The notes below the pieces were generated by a model. The model was not told where the DNA came from and did no database searches. It worked only from the letters and a program-made list of their open reading frames with translations. Made by a program: the position numbers and the translations under genes. Below, one piece after another: positions 1-9,302 of a stretch of 64,000 nt of DNA. The stretch is taken from NCBI RefSeq assembly GCF_000429265.1, contig NZ_AUBN01000003.1:284303-348302 (forward strand). The letters run 5' to 3'. Each line of letters starts with the position of its first letter. The stretch's first letter is position 1. The stretch is from Actinomyces gerencseriae DSM 6844 (lineage in GTDB: Bacteria > Actinomycetota > Actinomycetes > Actinomycetales > Actinomycetaceae).

Positions 1-900
1 GCCCGGCAGGCGGGGGTGCCCGTCGTCATCCACGAGCAGAACGCCCGGCCAGGCCTGGCCAACAGGCTGGGCGCGGGCTGGGCCGCGGCGGTCGCCCTGA
101 CCTTCGCCTCCACACGCCTGAAGGCCTCCAGGGGACGCACCGAGGTCACCGGTTTGCCCCTGCGCCCCGCCATCGGCGCCCTCGTGGCGGAGCGGGCCGA
201 CGCCGACGGCGCCGCCCGCGCTCGCAGCGCGGGCGCGGCGGCCCTGGGCCTGGACCCCCGGCTCCCGACCCTCCTGATCACCGGCGGCTCCCTGGGAGCG
301 CAGCACCTGAACGAGGTCATCGCCTCGTCGTTGCCGCGCCTGCCCGCCGAGCTCCAGGTCCTCCACCTCACCGGCCGCGACAAGGACGAGCCCGTGCGCG
401 CCGCCCTGGAGCGGGCCGTCGCCGAGGGCGCCTGCGCCCCCGACCTGATGGACCGCTACCACGTGCTGGACTACCTGTCCGCCATGGAGCGGGCCTACGC
501 CTGCGCCGACGGCGTCATCTGCCGCTCCGGCGCGGGCACGGTGGCCGAGCTGACCGCCCTCGGGCTGCCGGCCCTCTACGTGCCGCTGCCCATCGGCAAC
601 GGCGAGCAGAGGCTCAACGCAACCGACTGCGTCGCCGCCGGCGGAGGCCGTCTCGTCCTCGACGGCGACCTCACCGCGGATGACATCGTGTCCTTCACCG
701 ATCTGCTGGCCGACGCCGAGGCGCGCACCCGGGCGGCCGAGGCGGCGGCCTCGACCGGCGTGCGCGACGCCGCCGCCCGTCTGGCGGCGCTGATCCGCTC
801 CACGGCCGCGGGGCCCGGGCCGGACGCGGGCCCCGAGCCCGTGCACGACATCGATTCCAACGATTCCGCGGGGAGCCCCGCGGACCAGGAGGCCGAGTGA
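1..900 (+). CDS. murG: MurG, N-acetylglucosaminyltransferase (5' partial)
   Basis: Transfers GlcNAc from UDP-GlcNAc to lipid I, making lipid II on the inner face of the membrane. The frame is open from base 1, so the N-terminal part lies outside the window; about 299 codons are present. Visible family marks are HEQNARPG near the start, the nucleotide-binding loop ITGGSLGAQ (around nt 278-304), ICRSGAGTVAEL (around nt 517-552) and GNGEQRLNA. The C-terminus carries a short acidic tail. Its last four bases overlap murC (ATGA), as expected in the dcw operon. Identification is secure. Confidence 0.97.
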   Translation, partial: ARQAGVPVVIHEQNARPGLANRLGAGWAAAVALTFASTRLKASRGRTEVTGLPLRPAIGALVAERADADGAARARSAGAAALGLDPRLPTLLITGGSLGAQHLNEVIASSLPRLPAELQVLHLTGRDKDEPVRAALERAVAEGACAPDLMDRYHVLDYLSAMERAYACADGVICRSGAGTVAELTALGLPALYVPLPIGNGEQRLNATDCVAAGGGRLVLDGDLTADDIVSFTDLLADAEARTRAAEAAASTGVRDAAARLAALIRSTAAGPGPDAGPEPVHDIDSNDSAGSPADQEAE

Positions 901-2393
901 TGAGCGCGCCCGAGTCGATCGACATGAACGGGAGGGCCTTCCACCTCATCGGCGTCGGCGGCGCCGGGATGAGCGTGCTCGCCCAGCTCCTGGCCGAACG
1001 CGGTGCCGCGGTCACCGGCTCGGACGCCGTCGGCGGCGACGCCTTCGACCACCTGCGCGATCTGGGCCTGGCGGTCGCCCGGGGCCATGACGCCGACAAC
1101 GTGCCCGCCAACGCCACCGTTGTGGTATCGACCGCCATCAAGGAGACCAATCCCGAGCTCGTCGTCGCTCGCGAGCGCGGGCAGGAGATCGTGCACCGCT
1201 CCCAGGCCCTCGCGCTCGCGGCCCGGGGGCGCGCCTTCGTGGCGGTGGCCGGGGCTCACGGGAAGACGACCACCTCGGGCATGCTCGCCCAGGCGCTGTC
1301 GGTCGCGGGGGAGGACCCGTCCTTCGCCATCGGCGGCGTCGTGCGCGACCTGGGCACGGGTGCCCATCTCGGGGCTGGTCGCGCCTTCGTGGCGGAGGCC
1401 GACGAGTCCGATCGTTCCTTCCTCAACTACGACCCCTACCTGGCGATCGTCACCAATGTCGAGCCCGATCACCTCGACAACTACGGGACTCCCGAGGCGT
1501 TCGAGAGGGCCTTCCTCGACTTCGCGTGCAATGTCCGGTCCGGTGGCGGCCTCATCGTCTGCACGGACGACGCCGGGGGCGAGCGCCTGGCGCGAGCCGC
1601 GGCCGCGCGGGGCGTCCCGGTCACGACCTACGGCACCGCCGCCGGCCCGGGCCCCGAGGGACGGCTCGGCGCCGCCCACGGGGCCCACGTGCGCGTGGAG
1701 ATCACCGGGCGCCGCGCCGACGGGACCAGTGCGCTGCTGACACTGCGGAGCGACCGGTCGGAGCGTCCCGGCGATCGCGCCGTCACCGGTCCGATCGCCC
1801 TGGAGCTCGCCGTGCCCGGTGATCATGTCGCCCTGGACGCCGCCGCCGCCTGGGCCGCCGGACTCGAGCTGGGCGTGGCCCCCGAGGCCATGGCCCGTGC
1901 TCTGGGCGCCTTCGGCGGAACCGGACGCCGTTTCGAGGAGCGCGGTGAGGTCGCCGGAGTGCGGGTCATCGACGACTACGCCCACCATCCCACCGAGATC
2001 GAGGCGTTGCTGGCCACCGCCAGGGAGGTCGCCGATGCCCGAGGGGGTCGCGTCCTGGCACTGTTCCAGCCGCACCTGTTCTCCCGTACCCGCGCCTTCG
2101 CCGATCGTTTCGGCGCCGCCCTGGGACGCGCCGACCTCGTTGTCGTGACGTCCATCTACCCCGCGCGCGAGACTCAGGAGGACTTCCCGGACATCACCGG
2201 TGCCACGGTCGCCGACCGCGTCGAGGGGGTCGGCGCCCGGTACGTGGCGGACCACGTCGAGGCCGCCCGTGCCCTGGCCGACGCCGCCCGGCCCGGTGAC
2301 GTCCTGCTGACCATCGGCGCCGGGGACGTGACCCGGCTCGGCGCCGTGATCCTCGAGCGGCTCGGCACCCGGCGGGACCGCTCCCCGCGGTGA
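897..2393 (+). CDS. murC: MurC, UDP-N-acetylmuramate--L-alanine ligase
   Basis: Adds L-alanine to UDP-MurNAc in cytoplasmic peptidoglycan precursor synthesis, using ATP. The 498-aa product has the N-terminal Rossmann motif HLIGVGGAGMS (about residue 16), the Mur ligase P-loop VAGAHGKTTTS (about residue 117), EADESDRSF and the C-terminal VIDDYAHHPTEIEA and LFQPHLFSRT motifs. Length is typical. The ATG start overlaps murG by 4 nt and the stop overlaps ftsQ by 4 nt, so translation is probably coupled. Confidence 0.97.
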   Translation: MMSAPESIDMNGRAFHLIGVGGAGMSVLAQLLAERGAAVTGSDAVGGDAFDHLRDLGLAVARGHDADNVPANATVVVSTAIKETNPELVVARERGQEIVHRSQALALAARGRAFVAVAGAHGKTTTSGMLAQALSVAGEDPSFAIGGVVRDLGTGAHLGAGRAFVAEADESDRSFLNYDPYLAIVTNVEPDHLDNYGTPEAFERAFLDFACNVRSGGGLIVCTDDAGGERLARAAAARGVPVTTYGTAAGPGPEGRLGAAHGAHVRVEITGRRADGTSALLTLRSDRSERPGDRAVTGPIALELAVPGDHVALDAAAAWAAGLELGVAPEAMARALGAFGGTGRRFEERGEVAGVRVIDDYAHHPTEIEALLATAREVADARGGRVLALFQPHLFSRTRAFADRFGAALGRADLVVVTSIYPARETQEDFPDITGATVADRVEGVGARYVADHVEAARALADAARPGDVLLTIGAGDVTRLGAVILERLGTRRDRSPR

Positions 2394-3340
2394 TGATGAG
2401 GAAGCCGAGAGCGCCGCGACCCGGGACCACCGGCGAGTCGCAGAATGCGCCCGATGATCCCGGAGCGGGAGGGGGACGGGCGAGCTCGGGTCGCGACCTG
2501 GTCCCTCGTCCCCGCCCCGAGGGGCGGGCGGGAGGATCCCTGACCGTCTTCGGCCGCCGCGCCCCGACGCCGGCTCGCGCCGACCGGCGCGACCCCCGCG
2601 ATCCCGTCGTGTCGACCGGGCTGACCGATCGGCTCGCCGAGCGCCGCCGCGCCGGTCGCGTCCTGCTCCTGCGGCGTCTGGCGGCGCTGCTGGCCCTGGG
2701 GGCCGGTGCGGCCGTCCTGGTGTGGGCGCTCGTCTTCTCGCCTCTGCTCGCCCTGCGCACCGCCGACATCGTGGTCTCCGGCTCCGACGGGAGCGTCGAT
2801 GCCGGAGCCGTGCAGGAGGCGCTGTCCGATCATGCGGGAACGTCCCTGGTGCGCCTGGACGCGACCGCGCTCGGCGACGAGGTCGCGGACGACCTGGTTC
2901 GCGTGAAGTCCGCCACCGTGACGCGGTCGTGGCCCCACGGGCTCGCCGTCGCGCTGACCATGCGGGTGCCCGTCGCGCAGCACCGGACCGACGCCGGCTA
3001 CGAGCTCCTCGACGGCGAGGCCGTCGTGCTGGAGACCACCGACCAGCCTCGGCCGGACCTGGCCGAGATCACGGCCGATGACGACTCGACCCTGACGCAG
3101 GAGCAGGTCGGCGCCGTCGCTCAGGCCGTGGGGAGCCTGGATGAGGCGACTCGCGCGCAGGTGGCCTCGGGCAGTGCGACGACGACCGGGCAGGTCACCC
3201 TCATGCTGAGCGGCGGCGCTCGTGTGGTGTGGGGCGACGGCACCGATGCGGCCCTCAAGGCGGCGGTTCTCGCGGTGCTGCTGGGGCAGCCGGCCTCCAC
3301 CTACGACGTCTCGAGCCCGCACAGCCCGACGACGTCCTGA
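2390..3340 (+). CDS. ftsQ: FtsQ/DivIB cell division protein
   Basis: Bitopic divisome protein that links FtsB/L and FtsW/I at midcell. The 316-aa product has a long basic, Pro/Arg-rich cytoplasmic N-terminus (about 100 residues), one membrane helix around residues 100-120 (LAALLALGAGAAVLVWALVF), then the POTRA-like start LLALRTADIVVSGSDG and the FtsQ domain with VTRSWPHGLAVALTMRVPVAQ. GTG start overlaps the murC stop (GTGA). Sequence is divergent, as usual for the family, but the position between murC and ftsZ and the topology support the call. Confidence 0.9.
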   Translation: MMMRKPRAPRPGTTGESQNAPDDPGAGGGRASSGRDLVPRPRPEGRAGGSLTVFGRRAPTPARADRRDPRDPVVSTGLTDRLAERRRAGRVLLLRRLAALLALGAGAAVLVWALVFSPLLALRTADIVVSGSDGSVDAGAVQEALSDHAGTSLVRLDATALGDEVADDLVRVKSATVTRSWPHGLAVALTMRVPVAQHRTDAGYELLDGEAVVLETTDQPRPDLAEITADDDSTLTQEQVGAVAQAVGSLDEATRAQVASGSATTTGQVTLMLSGGARVVWGDGTDAALKAAVLAVLLGQPASTYDVSSPHSPTTS

Positions 3341-3488
3341 GGCGGTTCGCGGATGCCGGGGGCAAGCCCCTCGGGCGGGCGTTCCGCGAGCGTGCGGCGG
3401 CGAGCCCGGGGGCGTCCGAGGAGTGTCGCGCCCGTGGGAGAACACGCCGAGGCCAAATACGACGACGGCGCCCGCACGCCCCATAGCG

Positions 3489-3537
3489 TTGCCCATGTCA
3501 TCGGCAGAATGACATAAGTATAAACCTTAACTTGAGG
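3489..3537 (+). promoter_or_regulatory. ftsZ promoter region with near-palindrome
   Basis: An AT-richer island in very GC-rich DNA. Possible promoter: TTGCCC (3489-3494), 18 nt, CATAAG (3513-3518); TATAAA follows at 3519-3524. Immediately downstream is the near-palindrome CCTTAACTTGAGG (3525-3537, 10 of 13 positions symmetric), followed by TTGAGG repeats. It resembles conserved ftsZ upstream DNA of other actinobacteria and could be a MerR-family (FtsR-type) site. The promoter boxes are inferred by eye. Confidence 0.5.
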
Positions 3538-3591
3538 TTGAGGGTTGAGGGGAGTCCCACGGGGCTCGGCACGAACTCGCGGAGGCAGACA

Positions 3592-4875
3592 GTGGCGGAA
3601 TCGCAGCACTACCAGGCAGTCATTAAGGTGGTGGGCGTTGGCGGTGGCGGCGTCAACGCCGTCAACCGCATGATCGAAGCCGGACTGCGCGGCGTCGAGT
3701 TCATCGCCGTCAACACCGACGCCCAGGCCCTGCTCATGTCGGACGCCGACACCAAGCTCGATATCGGCCGCGACCTGACCCGGGGACTCGGAGCCGGGGC
3801 CGATCCCTCCATCGGCCGCAAGGCGGCCGAGGATCACGAGGACGACATCCGCGAGGCGCTCGAGGGCGCCGACATGGTGTTCGTCACCGCCGGCGAGGGG
3901 GGCGGCACGGGGACCGGTGCGGCGCCCGTCGTCGCCAGGGTCGCCCGCGAGCTGGGGGCCCTGACCATCGGTGTGGTCACCCGCCCCTTCATCTTCGAGG
4001 GTCGGCGTCGTGCGGCCCAGGCCGAGGACGGTGTCGCCAATCTGCGTGCCGAGGTCGACACCCTCATCGTCATCCCCAACGACCGCCTCCTCCAGATCGC
4101 CGACAGGAACATCAGCGTCGTCGACGCCTTCAAGCAGGCCGACCAGGTTCTCCTGCAAGGTGTCCAGGGCATCACCGAGCTCATCACCACCCCGGGGCTC
4201 ATCAACGTCGACTTCAACGACGTCAAGTCGGTCATGCAGGACGCGGGAAGCGCGCTCATGGGCATCGGCTCCGCGACCGGGGAGGGGCGCGCCCTGTCCG
4301 CCACCGAGCAGGCCATCGCCTCGCCCCTGCTCGAGTCGTCCATCGAGGGCGCCCACGGGGTCCTGCTGTTCTTCCAGGGCGGCTCCGATCTCGGCCTGTT
4401 CGAGATCTCCGAGGCCGCCAACCTCGTGCGCGAGGCGGTCCACCCCGAGGCCAACATCATCTTCGGCAACGTGGTCGACGGGGCCCTGGGCGACGAGGTG
4501 CGCGTGACCGTCATCGCCGCCGGCTTCGACGAGGAGCCCCTGCCCAGCGCCCGGACCGAGCCGGTCCCGAACCTGGCGAAGGCCGCGGCGTCCGCCACTC
4601 CGTCCACCCCGCCGTCGGCGGGCCCCGCATCCGTCTTCGCCCCGCGAGGGGGGGCGCACGCCGCCGAGAACCCCGTCGTGCGACCCGTCGTCCGCCCCTC
4701 GCCGCCGGTCGGCAGCAGGCCCGCGCCCGCCCCGTCCTCGCCACCGACCGCCGGCGAGGTCCCCGCCTACGTCGACGACTCGCTCCCGGAGGCCGGGCCG
4801 GAGCTCGATGTCCCGCGCGTCATCGGCGTGGACGCCGAGAAGGACGAGATCGACCTGCCCGACTTCCTGCGCTAG
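3592..4875 (+). CDS. ftsZ: FtsZ, tubulin-like cell division GTPase
   Basis: Polymerises into the Z-ring that recruits the divisome. The 427-aa product has [16 protein letters not shown], the GTP signature [15 protein letters not shown], the T7 loop region [13 protein letters not shown], a variable Pro-rich linker (about residues 325-400) and the conserved C-terminal peptide [10 protein letters not shown] that binds SepF and other partners. The frame is open further upstream to a TTG at 3532. I chose GTG 3592 because GGAGG (3581-3585) sits 6 nt before it and [15 protein letters not shown] matches the usual FtsZ N-terminus. Confidence 0.97.
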   Translation: MAESQHYQAVIKVVGVGGGGVNAVNRMIEAGLRGVEFIAVNTDAQALLMSDADTKLDIGRDLTRGLGAGADPSIGRKAAEDHEDDIREALEGADMVFVTAGEGGGTGTGAAPVVARVARELGALTIGVVTRPFIFEGRRRAAQAEDGVANLRAEVDTLIVIPNDRLLQIADRNISVVDAFKQADQVLLQGVQGITELITTPGLINVDFNDVKSVMQDAGSALMGIGSATGEGRALSATEQAIASPLLESSIEGAHGVLLFFQGGSDLGLFEISEAANLVREAVHPEANIIFGNVVDGALGDEVRVTVIAAGFDEEPLPSARTEPVPNLAKAAASATPSTPPSAGPASVFAPRGGAHAAENPVVRPVVRPSPPVGSRPAPAPSSPPTAGEVPAYVDDSLPEAGPELDVPRVIGVDAEKDEIDLPDFLR

Positions 4876-4879
4876 CGCC

Positions 4880-5656
4880 GTGAGCCCCATCGGCCTGCTG
4901 GAGGTCGTACTGGGTCCGTGCGCGCGCGGGTGCTTCACCACCCGCGGCGCAGGGGAGGCGCGCGCGCCTCGGGATGATCCGTACGCGGGCCTCAATCTCG
5001 CCGCCCACGTCGGGGACGATCCCGATCGGGTGGCGCGCAACCGCCACCGTCTCGCCGGCGCGCTGGGGCTGGACGATGACGACATCGCCTGGATGAACCA
5101 GGTCCACTCCGCCACCGCGGTCGTGGCGCGGCGCGGTTGCCTCCCCACGGCGGACGCCCTCGTCCTGGTGCGTCGGGACCCGAGGGCCCCGCGGGCCGCA
5201 GGGGTGCTCGTCGCCGATTGCGTCCCGCTGCTGCTCGCCACGAGCGACGGCGCCCTCCTGGCCGCTGTCCACGCGGGCAGGAAGGGCATGCTCGGCGGTG
5301 TCGTCTCCGAGGCGCTGGCGGTGTTCGCCGCCCGCGGAGCGCGGCCGGCGGACATATGGGCCGCGATCGGCCCGACGGTGTGCGGCGCCTGCTACGAGGT
5401 GCCCGAGGAGATGCACTCGGCCGCGGCCGCCATCGAGCCCGAGTGCGCGACGACGACGCGCTGGGGAACGCCCGGGCTCGACGTCGCCGCGGGAGTGCGC
5501 GCCCAGTTGAGACGAGAGGGTATCGGCCATGTCACTGGCGGCCCGTGGTGCACGATGGAGGATCGGCGGTTCTACTCCTATCGGCGCGACGGCGTCACCG
5601 GTCGTATCGCCGGAGTCGTGATCGCGGCGCCCCCTCGGGCCGTCATCGAAGAGTGA
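4880..5656 (+). CDS. pgeF: PgeF/YfiH family protein (peptidoglycan editing factor, laccase domain)
   Basis: Family members remove incorrectly incorporated L-Ser from cytoplasmic muropeptide precursors; older names are polyphenol oxidase or laccase-domain protein. The 258-aa product shows the metal/active-site motifs MNQVHSATAVVA, AVHAGRKGMLGGVV (His) and AIGPTVCGACYEVPEE (Cys), and ends near RFYSYRRDGVTGRIAGVV. Start GTG 4880 lies 4 nt after the ftsZ stop; an in-frame start farther upstream would sit inside ftsZ. It occupies the usual slot between ftsZ and sepF. Confidence 0.92.
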   Translation: MSPIGLLEVVLGPCARGCFTTRGAGEARAPRDDPYAGLNLAAHVGDDPDRVARNRHRLAGALGLDDDDIAWMNQVHSATAVVARRGCLPTADALVLVRRDPRAPRAAGVLVADCVPLLLATSDGALLAAVHAGRKGMLGGVVSEALAVFAARGARPADIWAAIGPTVCGACYEVPEEMHSAAAAIEPECATTTRWGTPGLDVAAGVRAQLRREGIGHVTGGPWCTMEDRRFYSYRRDGVTGRIAGVVIAAPPRAVIEE

Positions 5657-5773
5657 CTCGCTCGGGATCGCCGGGCCGGGACACGCCGCGACGAATCATC
5701 AGCCCCTCTCCCAAACGCCGATACCGTCGGCATGTCCGGACTGCTCAGGGTCCGGACGGAGAAGGAGCACACC

Positions 5774-6253
5774 ATGAGCGCGCTGCGCAAGATGACGAAC
5801 TTCCTCGGTTACTCCGAGCCCGCTGAGGACGCTTATGAGGGTGGTTACCAGGCCGAGGCCCCTTACGACGACGAGTACGCGCCCGCCGAGGAGACGTACG
5901 ACGAGCCCTACGATCGCGCCTACGACCATGCCTACGAGGAGTCCGACTCCCCCGAACCGGTGGCGGCCCCGGATCTGCGTCGCATCGTCACGGTCCATCC
6001 CTCCACCTACAACGAGGCGCGGGTCATCGGCGAGTCCTTCCGCGATGGTGTGCCGGTGATCGTCAACCTGACGAATATGAACGAGTCCGATGCCCGTCGC
6101 ATGGTCGACTTCTCCGCGGGACTGGTCTTCGGTCTGCACGGGGCCATCGAGCGGGTCACGCCGCGCGTCTTCCTGCTGACGCCCGCCTCGGTCGACATCG
6201 ACGGCGGCGCCATCGCCGCCGAGGCGAACGGCCGTTTCTTCAACCAGAGCTGA
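5774..6253 (+). CDS. sepF: SepF, Z-ring membrane anchor
   Basis: Binds the FtsZ C-terminus and tethers and bundles Z-ring filaments at the membrane; actinobacteria rely on it because they lack FtsA. The 159-aa product has the N-terminal amphipathic segment [15 protein letters not shown], a disordered acidic Tyr/Glu-rich linker (about residues 17-70) and the globular SepF domain [19 protein letters not shown] ... [19 protein letters not shown] ... [20 protein letters not shown]. Start ATG 5774 is preceded by GAAGGAG (5761-5767). Confidence 0.95.
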   Translation: MSALRKMTNFLGYSEPAEDAYEGGYQAEAPYDDEYAPAEETYDEPYDRAYDHAYEESDSPEPVAAPDLRRIVTVHPSTYNEARVIGESFRDGVPVIVNLTNMNESDARRMVDFSAGLVFGLHGAIERVTPRVFLLTPASVDIDGGAIAAEANGRFFNQS

Positions 6254-6268
6254 GGGGGGAGCGGGACG

Positions 6269-6559
6269 GTGATCTCCGCCATCGCCTCGATCGTCTCGAG
6301 CCTGCTCTACCTCTACCTCCTGATTCTCCTCGTGCGCGTCGTGATCGACTGGGTGCAGATGCTCGCTCGGGGCTGGCGCCCCACCGGAGCGCTGCTCGTG
6401 CTGGCGAACCTGGTCTACGGACTCACCGATCCGCCCCTGCGGTGGCTTCGGCGCGTGGTCCCGGCGCTGCGCCTGGGGGGCGTGGGCATTGACCTGAGTT
6501 TCCTGGTCCTCTTCATCGGCATCTCCATCGTCCAGCGTCTCCTGGCAGCCCTGGGTTGA
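6269..6559 (+). CDS. YggT family membrane protein
   Basis: Small (96 aa) integral membrane protein with two hydrophobic segments (about residues 4-28 and 70-92) joined by the family motif LTDPPLRWLRRVVPALRLGG. YggT/Ycf19 proteins are found between sepF and divIVA in actinobacteria and many other bacteria; the molecular role is unsettled, with links to osmotic tolerance and division. GTG start 15 nt after the sepF stop, with GGGGGA upstream, so very likely in the same operon. Confidence 0.9.
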   Translation: MISAIASIVSSLLYLYLLILLVRVVIDWVQMLARGWRPTGALLVLANLVYGLTDPPLRWLRRVVPALRLGGVGIDLSFLVLFIGISIVQRLLAALG

Positions 6560-6799
6560 GGCGCTTCGCTACCCGCTGATCAGTCGTGACACGCTCCTCG
6601 TCCGGCTTATTCCAACAGCGGAGTAATGGGCTGCAAGTCGCATGATTAGGCGCATTGAGCGAGCTATCGATATCGCACCGTGACGTGAGGTGGCGCATCC
6701 AAAGTGGCCTGAACCTCGAGTTCAGGTACTCTATCCGTATGAGTGACCGGTTGAACCGGTGACCGTGACATCTTCCGTAACGACACCGAGGTGACGACC
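6560..6799 (+). promoter_or_regulatory. divIVA upstream region with perfect inverted repeat
   Basis: This 240-bp gap holds no gene. It is AT-richer than its surroundings. At 6708-6726 it contains CCTGAACCTCGAGTTCAGG, an inverted repeat with 7-bp perfect arms (CCTGAAC/GTTCAGG) around a 5-nt centre. TACTCT (6727-6732) follows at once as a possible -10 box. A second GGTTGAACCGGT palindromic stretch lies at about 6749-6760. A regulator site controlling divIVA is likely; identity is inferred. Confidence 0.5.
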
Positions 6800-7435
6800 A
6801 TGACGCTGCTGACGGCAGACGACGTCCTCAACAAGAAGTTCCAGGCGACCAAGTTCCGCGAGGGCTACGAGCAGGACGAGGTCGACGAGTTCCTCGACGA
6901 GGTTGTTGAGGCGATGCGCCAGCTGGAGGCCGAGAATGCCGATCTCAAGGCCAAGCTCGATGCCGCCAACAGGCGTGTGGCCGAGCTCGGCGACACGGCT
7001 GCGCGCGGAATCTCCGAGACCACCGTCGTGGAGCCGGTCGTCCAGCAGCAGGAGCCCCCGGTCGCACCGGTCGCCCCGGTGATGACGCCTCCCGTGTTCC
7101 AGCAGGGCGCTGCTGGAGGAGAGGAGCCCACCGCCGCTTCCGGCATGCTCGAGCTGGCTCAGCGCCTGCACGACGAGCACGTTGCGAACGGCCGTGCCGA
7201 GGGCGAGCGCATCATCGGCGAGGCCCGTGCCACCGGCGAGCAGATCGTCCGCGAGGCCGAGGACCAGCGCAATCGCACCCTGGCCCAGCTCGAGAAGGAG
7301 CGCTCCGGTCTTGAGCACAAGATCGATGAGCTGCGCCGCTTCGAGTCCGACTACCGCACTCGGCTCAAGAGCTACCTGCAGGGCCTCCTGTCCAACGTCG
7401 AGGACGGCGAGGAGGCGACCGCCGCGGGCCTGTGA
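6800..7435 (+). CDS. divIVA: DivIVA/Wag31 polar growth protein
   Basis: Coiled-coil scaffold that binds negatively curved membrane at poles and septa and directs apical peptidoglycan synthesis in actinobacteria. The 211-aa product has the N-terminal lipid-binding domain LLTADDVLNKKFQATKFREGYEQDEVDEFLDEV, a first coiled coil to about residue 70, a Pro/Val/Gln-rich spacer (about 75-110), and a second coiled coil with many Glu/Arg repeats. The frame is open to GTG 6791; I chose ATG 6800 because GAGGTG (6788-6793) is correctly spaced and MTLLTADDV matches the family. Confidence 0.96.
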   Translation: MTLLTADDVLNKKFQATKFREGYEQDEVDEFLDEVVEAMRQLEAENADLKAKLDAANRRVAELGDTAARGISETTVVEPVVQQQEPPVAPVAPVMTPPVFQQGAAGGEEPTAASGMLELAQRLHDEHVANGRAEGERIIGEARATGEQIVREAEDQRNRTLAQLEKERSGLEHKIDELRRFESDYRTRLKSYLQGLLSNVEDGEEATAAGL

Positions 7436-7509
7436 GGCCGGCTGCCCTGGACGAGCACGCCCCGGCGGCGCGTGTTCGCGGGCGTGATCGATCACCATCG
7501 TTCGAGGGT

Positions 7510-7530
7510 GGCGACCCTTCGCGGGTCGTC
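7510..7530 (+). terminator. hairpin after divIVA
   Basis: GGCGACCC (7510-7517), loop TTCGC, GGGTCGTC (7523-7530) forms an 8-bp stem. It lies 75 nt after the divIVA stop and has no long T-run, so it is a possible terminator or mRNA-stabilising hairpin. A separate perfect palindrome, GTGATCGATCAC, lies just upstream (about 7483-7494). Confidence 0.4.
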
Positions 7531-7586
7531 GCTCTCGGTCGTTTCGCCCAGTCGCCCGCATTGATGCCCGTTGACATCAAGGAACC

Positions 7587-8351
7587 ATGAGTCAGATGCC
7601 CGAGCCCGCATCCACTGGCGCTCCCGAGCCGAGCGCGTTCGCCGTCGGCGACCGCGCCGGCCGACGGCGCACTCCGGGACCGGCGCGGGTGCGCCCGCCG
7701 AGGCCCAGTCGCTGGATCATCGTGCTGTGGTGCCTCGCGCTGAGCGTCGTCGTCGTCGATCAGCTGACGAAGGCCTGGGCGGTGAGCGCCCTGACGGGCT
7801 CCCGCCGCATTGATGTGCTGGGGCACTGGCTGGGGCTCGTGCTGGTCCGCAATCCCGGTGCCGCATTCTCTTTCGCCACGGGCCAGACCTGGGTCTTCAC
7901 CGCCGTGGCCGTGGTCGTGACCGTGATTGTGCTCCGGGTGTCGCGACGGCTGGGATCCATGTGGTGGGCGGCCACTCTCGGTCTTGTGCTGGGGGGCGCT
8001 GTTGGTAACCTCATTGACAGGCTCGCCCGGGATCCGGGGATCTTTCGCGGGCACGTCGTCGACTTCATCGACTATGGTGGCCTGTTCGTCGGGAATGTCG
8101 CTGATATCGCCATTGTCGGTGCAGCCGCGGCCATTATGGCCCTATCGGCCGCCGGGTTCGAGATCGACGGCACGCGGGCCGGGGAACCGGGCGAGGAGCG
8201 GGCTTCCGCGGATCGCGGGCCCGTCGACGGCGGTCGGCGCCTGGGCGCCCGTCCGGTTTCCGGTGTCGCCGAGGGCGGCGCTCCGGGGGCGCCGTCGGGG
8301 ACGAGCGCCGACGGAGCGGAGGACGAGGAGCTCGGAGGCGGGCGGCCGTGA
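7587..8351 (+). CDS. lspA: LspA, lipoprotein signal peptidase II
   Basis: Cleaves prolipoprotein signal peptides ahead of the lipidated cysteine; its substrates in this window include at least three lipobox proteins. The 254-aa product is longer than the usual 160-200 aa. It has a basic Pro/Arg-rich N-terminal tail (about 45 residues), four membrane helices, catalytic Asp motifs VGNLIDRLARDPG and GNVADIAIVGA, VVDQLTKAW and VRNPGAAFSF, and an 80-residue disordered acidic C-terminal tail. ATG start with AAGGAACC upstream. The stop overlaps the next gene (GTGA). Confidence 0.95.
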   Translation: MSQMPEPASTGAPEPSAFAVGDRAGRRRTPGPARVRPPRPSRWIIVLWCLALSVVVVDQLTKAWAVSALTGSRRIDVLGHWLGLVLVRNPGAAFSFATGQTWVFTAVAVVVTVIVLRVSRRLGSMWWAATLGLVLGGAVGNLIDRLARDPGIFRGHVVDFIDYGGLFVGNVADIAIVGAAAAIMALSAAGFEIDGTRAGEPGEERASADRGPVDGGRRLGARPVSGVAEGGAPGAPSGTSADGAEDEELGGGRP

Positions 8352-9265
8352 GCCCGAGGCTGCTTCCGGTGCCCGATGGCCTGGTGGGGGAGCGGATCGA
8401 TGTCGCCCTGTCCCGGATGACCGGACTGTCGCGCTCGAAGGTCGGCGAGCTGTGCTCGGCGGGCGCGGTCCGCCTCGACGGGGCGCCGGCCGGCAAGTCC
8501 GAGCGGGTGACGGCGAGCGCCGTGATCGAGGCGGAGCTGCCCGATCCCCGTCCCGTCGAGCCCGCGGCGACGCCGGTGGCGGGCATGGGGCTGCTCTACG
8601 AGGACGAGGACATCGTCGTCGTCGATAAGCCTGCCGGCGTGGCCGCCCACCCGTCGATGGGCTGGGACGGTCCCGACGTGCTGGGCGCGCTCAGGGCGAT
8701 GCGAGTGCGGGTGGCCACCTCCGGGGCGGCCGAGCGCCGTGGCATCGTGTCCCGGCTCGACGTGGGCACATCCGGCGTCATGATCGTGGCCAAGGGGGAA
8801 CGGGCCTACTCCGTCCTCAAGCGCGCCTTCCGGGAGCACGCGGTCGATAAGACCTATCACGCGGTCGTTCAGGGCCATCTCGATCCTCCCAGAGGCACCA
8901 TCGACGCCCCCATCGGCCGTCACCCGGGTCGCGAGTGGAGGATGGCGATCATCGACGGCGGACGCGAGTCGGTCACGCACTACGACGTCATCGAGGTCAT
9001 GCCCCGGGCGTGCCTGGCGCAGGCGCGTCCCGAGACCGGTCGCACCCATCAGATCCGCGTCCACATGGCGGCCGTCGGCCACCCGTGCGCGGGGGACGCC
9101 ACCTACGGCGCCGATCCCGTCATGACCGCTCGAACCGGCCTCGGCCGTCAGTGGCTGCACGCCCGCGAGCTCGGCATCGCCCACCCGATCACCGGGGAGC
9201 GGATGACCTTCCGCTCCGACTACCCGGACGATCTCGTCCGCGCCCTCGACGTGCTGCGATCATGA
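8348..9265 (+). CDS. rluD: RluA/RluD-family pseudouridine synthase
   Basis: Isomerises uridines in 23S rRNA to pseudouridine. The 305-aa product has an N-terminal S4 RNA-binding domain (about residues 10-60, RIDVALSRMTGLSRSKVGEL), then the catalytic domain with IVSRLDVGTSGVMIVAKG (catalytic Asp), HAVVQGHLDP and ETGRTHQIRVHMAAVGHP. GTG start overlaps the lspA stop by 4 nt; lspA-rluD pairing is standard in actinobacteria and firmicutes. Confidence 0.93.
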   Translation: MSPRLLPVPDGLVGERIDVALSRMTGLSRSKVGELCSAGAVRLDGAPAGKSERVTASAVIEAELPDPRPVEPAATPVAGMGLLYEDEDIVVVDKPAGVAAHPSMGWDGPDVLGALRAMRVRVATSGAAERRGIVSRLDVGTSGVMIVAKGERAYSVLKRAFREHAVDKTYHAVVQGHLDPPRGTIDAPIGRHPGREWRMAIIDGGRESVTHYDVIEVMPRACLAQARPETGRTHQIRVHMAAVGHPCAGDATYGADPVMTARTGLGRQWLHARELGIAHPITGERMTFRSDYPDDLVRALDVLRS

Positions 9266-9302
9266 CGTCCACCACCCGTCCCGGGACCGAGAGGAGCCGG
9301 CA

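Noticed and set aside
3301..5355. 684-codon - strand ORF opposite ftsZ/pgeF
   Set aside because: Shadow ORF; FtsZ and PgeF motifs on the + strand are unambiguous.
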